A program made the position numbers and the translations under genes. Positions 58,001 to 64,000 of a stretch of 64,000 nt of DNA are shown here, one piece after another. The stretch covers positions 4,802,855 through 4,866,854 of the forward strand of contig NW_015622544.1 in assembly GCF_000835495.1 (NCBI RefSeq), given 5' to 3'. Position 1 is the stretch's first letter, and each line of letters opens with the position of its first letter. The DNA is from Cladophialophora immunda (lineage: Eukaryota > Ascomycota > Eurotiomycetes > Chaetothyriales > Herpotrichiellaceae). Under the pieces are notes generated by a model, which saw only the letters and a list, made by a program, of their open reading frames with translations, had not been told where the DNA came from and did no database searches.

Positions 58001-58951
58001 CTACCTGCCCATCCACCCGCCGTCCACGACCAGCACATGGCCCGAGACGTACGCGCTCGCCGGACTCGCCAACCAGACGACGGGCCCCTTGAAGTCGTCG
58101 GGCACGCCCCACCGGCCCATGGGGATGCGCTCGAGGATCTGGCGGGCGCGGGTCTCGTCGCGGATGAGCGCCTCGTTCATGTCCGTGCGCACGTACCCGG
58201 GCGCGATGGCGTTGACGGCGACGCCGCGCCCGGCCCACTCGTTGCTCAGCGCCTTGGTGAGCTGCGCGATCCCGCCCTTGGCGCTGGCGTAGGCCGGCAC
58301 GGTGAGCCCGCCCGAGAAGCTGACCAGGCTGGCGATGTTGACGATGGAGCCGCGACGCTGGTGGTGGCCCGCGGGTGGCCGGGTCAGCATGTACGCCCCA
58401 AAGTCGCGGCACAGGATGAAGACGGCCGTCAGGTTGACCTGCACCACCTCGTCCCAGTCCGCCAGGGGGAACTCGTGCGCCGGGTGCCGGCGCTGGATGC
58501 CCGCGCAGGTCACCAGGATGGAGACGTCGTGGCCGTCGTCGAGCACGCGCCGCGCCAGCCCCGCGACGTCGGGCGGCGAGGCCAGGTCGGCCGTGTAGAT
58601 GGTGGCTTTGCGCGCGAGGGCCTCGATGGCCTGTTTTGTCGCCGTGTTGGAGGTGTCTCGCTGGGGAGCGTTCATTGCAGTGTCAGCGAGAGTTTGCGGG
58701 TGATACCAACCATGCCAACGAGATAACGTCTAGACTCGGTCGTCGTTTGCATACCTGGATCAGCACGATATCCGCCCCTGCTTCGGCCAGGGCGATGGCC
58801 ATGGCTGCTCCAATGCCCCTCGTAGCTCCTGCGGCCATGGGGTCAGCACGGAGTGTGAGAGCGGCGAACATGTTTAAGACCATCTGTACTGACCTGTGAC
58901 GACGGCCGTCCTGTTCTCCAGCGAGAACATGGCCGGGAAGGTGAGAGACAT
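58001..58951 (-). CDS. Short-chain dehydrogenase (2-deoxy-D-gluconate 3-dehydrogenase-like)
   Basis: Minus-strand exons 58951-58894, 58828-58755 and 58660-58001 (263 aa). Classical SDR. The TGATRGIG cofactor motif is split by intron 1. CAGIQRR stands at the NNAG-like position. NIASLVSF carries the catalytic Ser, YASAKGG the Tyr-Lys pair, and NAIAPGYVRTDM the conserved Asn/Pro-Gly turn. LIQRDTSNT after the first strands is typical of KduD-type 2-deoxy-gluconate or 2-keto-3-deoxy-sugar-acid dehydrogenases. The neighbouring enolase-superfamily dehydratase on the same strand fits a shared sugar-acid route. Convergent with the PanE-like gene (191 bp between stops). Confidence 0.92.
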
Positions 58952-60128
58952 GGCGATGCCGTCTCTGTCGACCCTTTTCTGCTCAGCCTCGCGATGGACT
59001 GTCGTTGTGGGGGTGATGTATCTAGTTGAGCCGCCGCCCGAGTCCTTAGTTTGGTATCCCTGGATTGATACGTTAACACCTCTTCCCCCTGAGTAGGGCA
59101 GCCTGACGATGAAAGTCTATCCCAACTCTTCGCGGTTCTTGGGCCGTATTGCGCGGCAAGGTCTCCCTCTTCCTCGTCCTCCCGACTTGACACGGCTTTC
59201 CGAAAGCTAGAGAGGAGATCTATCCAGTTCCAGGACGAGGAGAGAGAAGCGTTTCATTGATCCCCCAAGTGAGAACCATCAACCACTCGTTTGATCCGGT
59301 TAGCTAAGAACACCCCCGGATAAATAGAGATCGCCCAACCCCGCGGGGGGTGCCGAGAAACAGCCAACTATTCACCAGCTACAAGGACCTATTTACCCCG
59401 TGCCACCACGCGGCGGATACAGACCCCTCGTCCTCTCAAGAACTGGAGTGAAAGGTTTTGTAGTCGCTTGCACGTTGGACGGAGGTCGATACGCGGAACC
59501 TTCTTCGACAACGTGAAATGTACGGGGGATTAAGGTTGGAAGCAGGCCGGTCTATTCTGGCAGATCATTCATCCCACAGCCCCCCATCTCTACTGGTATT
59601 TACTACTACTGTACCTCGTACAGGTCGATCCATCATCCATCTCCACTGCTGGAGAAGGAACAGAGGAGCGTCGGTCGAGGTTTGTCCCGAAGCACGGAAG
59701 TCGTACGGGATCGACACCGACGCTTTCACTATCCCCCCGGATTTCCTTCCGACGGGACGCGTCCAGAACATGGGGAGAAAGGGGCGGCTATCTGACCAGG
59801 GCCCTGCAACTCCCGTGGGGTTGGGGGGGGGGGAACGCCGGAGGAATCCGATCCGTCGGAATACCTATGATGTGTAATAGCTCAGTATAGCCAGCCTCGC
59901 AGAAGCAGGGAGCGACGAAGAGGAAGAAGGTAGTAGGTAGGCAAGCCTTGCTGGCAACGCGACTGACTGTCCGTATGCGTGCCTGGTCGATGCTCAGACG
60001 CCCATGATGCTACGCCCAGAATGAGACCCAAGCCTTTTTGGTTTCTTTCCCCTCTTGCCCCGGCGCTATACACGGTTTGTGGTGTTGAGAAACAGGGAGT
60101 ATCTTTCTCTACCCTCGTCTCTTTCCGC
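58952..60128. other. Intergenic region, no gene seen
   Basis: About 1.18 kb upstream of the SDR gene, containing its promoter and the 3' end of the dehydratase gene. A run of 11 or 12 G lies near 59824. No coding signal. Confidence 0.5.
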
Positions 60129-61543
60129 TCACCACTCTCTAATCGACCCATCCGGCCCGTAAAACTCCTTGCACTGCCAATGGCCCGTGGACTGGGCGAT
60201 CCTGCGCACGACGGCCTCGTCGATCTCGATCCCCAGCCCGGGGCCGCGGAGGGCGTCGACGTAGCCGTCCCGGATGGCAAACACGGCGGGGTCGACGAGG
60301 TAGGTGTTGAGGTCCTCCTTGCCGGCCTCGACGTTGTAGTGCATGCCCAGGGACATCTCCTGGATGACGAAGTTCGGGGTGCACAGGGCGACCTGCATGC
60401 TGGCGGCCAGGGCGACGGGGCCGAGCGGGCAGTGCGGCGCGATGGCGACGTCGTAGGCCTCGGCCAGGGCGGCGATGCGGCGCGTCTCGGAGATGCCGCC
60501 CGCGTGCGCGATGTCGGGCTGCAGGATGTCGACCGTCGCATCGGCCAGGAACCGCTTGACGTCCCAGCGCGTGTAGAGCCGCTCGCCGAACGCGATCGGG
60601 ACCGTCGTGGCCCCGGCCAGCTGCTGCAGCGCCTCGCCGTGCTCCACCAGCAGCGGCTCCTCGATGAACAGCGGCCGGTACGGCTCCAGCGCCCGCGCCA
60701 GCTGCTTGGCCATGGGCTTGTGCAGCCGGCCGTGGAAGTCCAGCCCGGCGTCCAGCCCCAGGCCCTTGACGATCTTGAGCCGCTCGATCGTGGCGTCCAG
60801 CACCGCCGGCGAGTCGAGCCAGTTGACGGGCCCCGTGGCGTTCATCTTGACGCATTTCAGACCCTGGGCGATCCGTGCCTTGGCCGCCCCTTCAATGTCC
60901 TGGAACGTGTCGCCGCCGATCCACGCGTAGACTTGGACCTTGTTGCGCACTTTGCCGCCGAGCAGTTGATAGACGGGGACATTCAGCCTGCGACCTGGAG
61001 TTGCTTGCCGTCAGAAAGAGAACCTCCCTTTTTTGGCAGATTCCTATCAAACAGTGTCCCGGAGTCACCTCTCACCTTTCAAATCCCACAAAGCAATATC
61101 AATCCCCGACAAGGCGGACATGAAGACCGGACCTCCGCGGTAGAACCCCAGCCGCCATATCGTCTGCCATATGTGTTCGATGTCACTACACCCCGTCACA
61201 TGAACACTTTAGCACCCATCATCCCCACCGAGATCGAGAACAGAGGAACCGAAGGAGAGGGGCGAAAAGGGGGAATCACAAAGGTGACTTACTCCGCCTC
61301 ATACCCGACAATGCGGTCGATGATCTCGTCCAGCGCGCCCTCGACGGCCTTGGTGTGGCCCTCGAGCGTCGCCTCCCCCCAGCCATGGAACCCCTGGTCG
61401 TCGCAGATCTTGACAAACAGCCACCGGGGCTTGACGCGGAAGTACTCGACGCTCTTGATCTTGGCTTGCGGCATGTCGGGCACTTGAGGGCGGTGCTGGC
61501 CGTTCGTGGATCCCCCGAAGGATCGCAGTTGACTCGTCGCCAT
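60129..61543 (-). CDS. Enolase-superfamily sugar-acid dehydratase (galactonate-dehydratase-like)
   Basis: Minus-strand exons 61543-61293, 61185-61076 and 60994-60129 (408 aa). Mandelate-racemase/muconate-lactonising family. The N-terminal capping domain has [42 protein letters not shown] closes it across intron 2, and [17 protein letters not shown] opens the barrel. Metal ligands are expected at DFHGR, IEEPLL and [18 protein letters not shown] and APHCPLGP supply the barrel His region. DFHGRLHKP carries the Asp and His seen in D-galactonate dehydratase (DgoD). This makes beta-elimination of water from an aldonate the best guess; the sugar is not determined. A second in-frame ATG (61474) begins at the conserved core and may be the true start. 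Confidence 0.92.
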
Positions 61544-62354
61544 ATCGTGCGCGGGTATTGCTTTCTTTGGGCAAGATAAAGCTTCCTTGCAAGAAAAAAA
61601 GCGCCTCTCTGATAGTCCTCGAAGGATACCTAGAAGTTTGTATCTATTGGCAGGGTCGAGCTGGGAAAATACGACCAGGAAATAAATCCCCAATAATCAA
61701 TTGATTTATATCGACGTACGCCCCAAAAATAAACCCAATGAGGAAAACACCCCCCCAGGTTGTTTCGTTCGTATGCGAGAACTGGAACCGTGACAGAATC
61801 CCCACGATGACTTGGTAGCTCGGATGATGGGCACCGCTTGTCAAAAGGCGATCGGCTATAACATCAGGTACTCGTAGCACGATGGAGTCGAAGAAGATGA
61901 CGGCGGTTCAATTGCCGTCAATGGCACGACAGGCGCTGGCCAAGCAGCCCTCGGAGTAAAAGGCGCCGTAGCATGGAGCAAGGAAGTACCAGGGGAAGCA
62001 CTGGAGGTCCAGGATGTTACAGTGTCAGAGTGGGCGAGTGGGTTGGTGACAGGATCCCCCACAGCTGCAGCTACAGCCACAGCCACGGACACGCTGTTAT
62101 TGCGCGTGGGGTTTGTGTGAGAGGGGAAAGAGTGAGTGGCTGGAGAAATAAGAGCCCTGACATCACTCTAGCAACTCCCTCTTGCTCATAGAACGTAGAG
62201 GCACCTCTATCCAGCACAAATGGCCTCGTAGAGACGCGGGATTCAGTCAAGTCGATGGCGGGCTCGCGAAAAAGGTACAATGTACAAACGGTGAATATGT
62301 AAGCTGGCATCTACCTGAACGCTCCAACGCTGGATCGATTTCTGTCTCGCTGCA
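61544..62354. other. Intergenic, no gene seen
   Basis: About 810 bp between the dehydratase start and the stop of the next minus-strand gene. No conserved coding sequence recognised. Confidence 0.5.
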
Positions 62355-64000
62355 TCATGGACGACTCGCCCCACGAAGCAAGACAATGGCATTGCGAAGA
62401 AGATCAGCAGCCTCGTGCAACAACTCCCATCTGGAATCGCGAAAGGCGGTCTCCAGGATCGCCAAAACCCCAACCACATTGTTCCGACCATCCTTGATCG
62501 ACTCGAGCTGCTGCGGCGACTTCACCGCGCCAACCGTCTGCAGGAAAGCGTGTGCGTCCTTGATCACAGCTTCCACCTGGAACTCGCTGCCATCGTGGGC
62601 CATATTCAGCATCGACTGGTTGGAGCCATGAGACCGGGCCGAAGCGGCGCCCGGGGAGGAATCAGGTTGCAAAAGACTAGGAAAAGGTCGGAGGACCCCG
62701 TCCAGAGCAAACCCGTATGACCAGACGACCAGGGCGGCAAAGTACAGGATCCACGGTCTCATCATCAGATAATCGTCGCGGGCATTGTACAGCTTTCTCG
62801 AGCCACCCTTTCCCGGCAGAATCACGGACTTGAGCAGCTGCAGAGCATGATAGACGGCGATCCTGGCACTCGGGCCCTTGGCCCAGTCGAAGAGCTTGCA
62901 CTTGACTCTCTCGTAATCAGCATTGGTCACCACTCTGCCAAAGAGCCGCTTGATGCCCGCAAAGATCTGGCAGTCCATGACGTCGGTGTGCATTGCCATG
63001 TGGCTCAGGTGGTGGAGAATTTCCGCCGTCTGCGCCATGTCCTCTTGGCCCGAAACACCGTCATTCTTCTGCCAGGGGAGTGTCGCCCTCCGCATATGTT
63101 CGAGGCTCTCGTCAAAGTCTTTCTTCCAGAAGTCAAACGCTTTCGTCAGCGGTGTCCGCCAGCCATCAGGGACGCCCATTGTCTGAGATACGCCGAGGCT
63201 GGACACCTGGAGGTCACGTTGGTTCATGTGCCACGAAACAGACAGAAGACCGGCCATAAGGGTCATTCGGCCAAAGTTGTTCGTGCGAACCTTGCGGCCG
63301 GTCAGAGTCTTTTTGAGTCCGTCCAAAAATGTGGTAGGTTTGATCCCGTTGGCATGCAAACTAGCTTCGACTCGTCCAACTTCTGCGGCCGAAGTGGCGG
63401 ACCACAGGGCGTCATCGCACGGGAGAGGCAGTCGGATTTCATGAACCACCATCATCGCCGCGTGGCCGAACATGGCCGCGTGAAGTGCGTCCAGATAGAA
63501 TGCGGCGTAAGCGGCACGACGGGTCGCTTCTGCTGTGATCCAGCGGACCCACCATTCTTCGGGAGACGAAGGCACACGGGAGGAGTCCTGGTGTGCCGTC
63601 TCGATCAAAGCCGTTCCTCGTCGCATCAAGTTGATGGTGGTGGCATAATGAATGTGAGATCGCTCATGCAGCATTCTCGTCGCGTTCATTTTCTCGTAAA
63701 CCTCCAGCAACAAGAGCGTTTGAAAGATCCACAACTTGGCTGGAGGATGGAAGTCACTGTGCATAAAAACCTGCCAACGTAAATGCCAGGCGATGAAAGT
63801 GGCGAATCGAGCAGCAGCGTCCGTCACGGCTCGTCCATGAGCTTTGTTGAGAAAGGCGGCACCGATGGCCATTACCGCAAGGAGGAGGTATTCGTGGGTA
63901 TCGTCGGCGGAGAATGTGGGCTGATGTAGGATGGGCATCTGGGCGTGGAAATGATACCAGTAGGACCCGATGTAGTGCTGCATAGAACGAATGCTGAGAA
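62355..64000 (-). CDS. Fungal transcription factor, C-terminal part (partial at window end)
   Basis: One open frame from the window end to the stop at 62355, 548 codons visible. The ATG at 63983 is followed upstream by further open sequence, so the N-terminus with any zinc fingers lies outside the window. The visible part is a fungal middle-homology region: SYWYHFHAQMPILHQPTF, FQTLLLLEVYEKM, then RWITAEATRRAAYAAFYLDALHAAMFG. A long helical C-terminus follows. This sequence style is common in C2H2-type fungal regulators. It lies on the same strand as the galactonate-dehydratase-like and KduD-like genes and is a candidate regulator of them. Confidence 0.85.
   Translation of the reverse strand, partial: LSIRSMQHYIGSYWYHFHAQMPILHQPTFSADDTHEYLLLAVMAIGAAFLNKAHGRAVTDAAARFATFIAWHLRWQVFMHSDFHPPAKLWIFQTLLLLEVYEKMNATRMLHERSHIHYATTINLMRRGTALIETAHQDSSRVPSSPEEWWVRWITAEATRRAAYAAFYLDALHAAMFGHAAMMVVHEIRLPLPCDDALWSATSAAEVGRVEASLHANGIKPTTFLDGLKKTLTGRKVRTNNFGRMTLMAGLLSVSWHMNQRDLQVSSLGVSQTMGVPDGWRTPLTKAFDFWKKDFDESLEHMRRATLPWQKNDGVSGQEDMAQTAEILHHLSHMAMHTDVMDCQIFAGIKRLFGRVVTNADYERVKCKLFDWAKGPSARIAVYHALQLLKSVILPGKGGSRKLYNARDDYLMMRPWILYFAALVVWSYGFALDGVLRPFPSLLQPDSSPGAASARSHGSNQSMLNMAHDGSEFQVEAVIKDAHAFLQTVGAVKSPQQLESIKDGRNNVVGVLAILETAFRDSRWELLHEAADLLRNAIVLLRGASRP

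Noticed and set aside
57236..58726. Long plus-strand frame across the PanE-like and SDR genes
   Set aside because: It is low-complexity and crosses two well-supported genes in wrong frames.
59979..61487. 502-codon plus-strand frame
   Set aside because: Antisense to the enolase-superfamily gene, which has catalytic motifs and consistent introns.

Overview
The window is nuclear DNA from a filamentous ascomycete (Pezizomycotina). Genes are compact, with introns mostly of 50-75 bp that follow GT...AG rules and have clear branch-like CTAAC/CTGAC motifs. Fungus-only families dominate: Zn2Cys6 regulators with fungal middle-homology regions, a HET-domain protein, SVOP-like and sugar-type MFS carriers, a vanillyl-alcohol-oxidase-like flavoenzyme and a flavocytochrome b2-like protein. 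The family mix would suit a catabolically versatile Eurotiomycete such as a black yeast or an Aspergillus relative, but that placement is inference. I rebuilt exon structures by hand; for nearly every spliced model the phases agree and the total length is a multiple of three.

Layout. 0.5-4.9 kb: a Zn2Cys6 regulator and a decayed AtuA/DUF4387-type gene. 4.9-6.0 kb: gene-free, with an LTR-like stretch. 6.0-20.3 kb: a run of catabolic genes made of an MFS carrier diverging from a sarcosine-oxidase-like flavoenzyme, a Baeyer-Villiger monooxygenase diverging from a Rieske oxygenase, a Zn2Cys6 regulator, a cupin and a medium-chain enone-type reductase. 18.6 kb: a relic paralogue of the epimerase at 22.4 kb. 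20.3-22.4 kb: mostly empty, with a relic of a sugar transporter. 22.4-33.8 kb: epimerase/reductase, Zn2Cys6 regulator, sugar transporter, second Zn2Cys6 regulator, a 34-bp tandem repeat and an isochorismatase-family hydrolase. 33.8-41.3 kb: a bZIP factor, a LINE-type RNase H scrap, a dispersed repeat also present near 29.8 kb, an orphan membrane protein and a HET-domain protein.

41.5-49.2 kb: a VOC/PhnB-like protein, a beta-hydroxyacid dehydrogenase, a class A flavin monooxygenase and a VAO-type oxidase, a set that fits phenolic metabolism. 50.3-52.8 kb: an unusual regulator carrying two C2H2/C2HC fingers and a Zn2Cys6 cluster. 54.2-64 kb: a cytochrome b5-FMN 2-hydroxyacid dehydrogenase, a ketopantoate-reductase-like protein, a KduD-like SDR, an enolase-superfamily (galactonate-dehydratase-like) enzyme and a regulator cut off by the window end. 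This last set resembles an oxidative sugar-acid pathway.

Overall there are seven transcription factors (five with an N-terminal zinc cluster seen, one bZIP, one partial) among about 23 intact genes. Three decayed genes lie among them, so this is a mosaic accessory region rather than conserved core.
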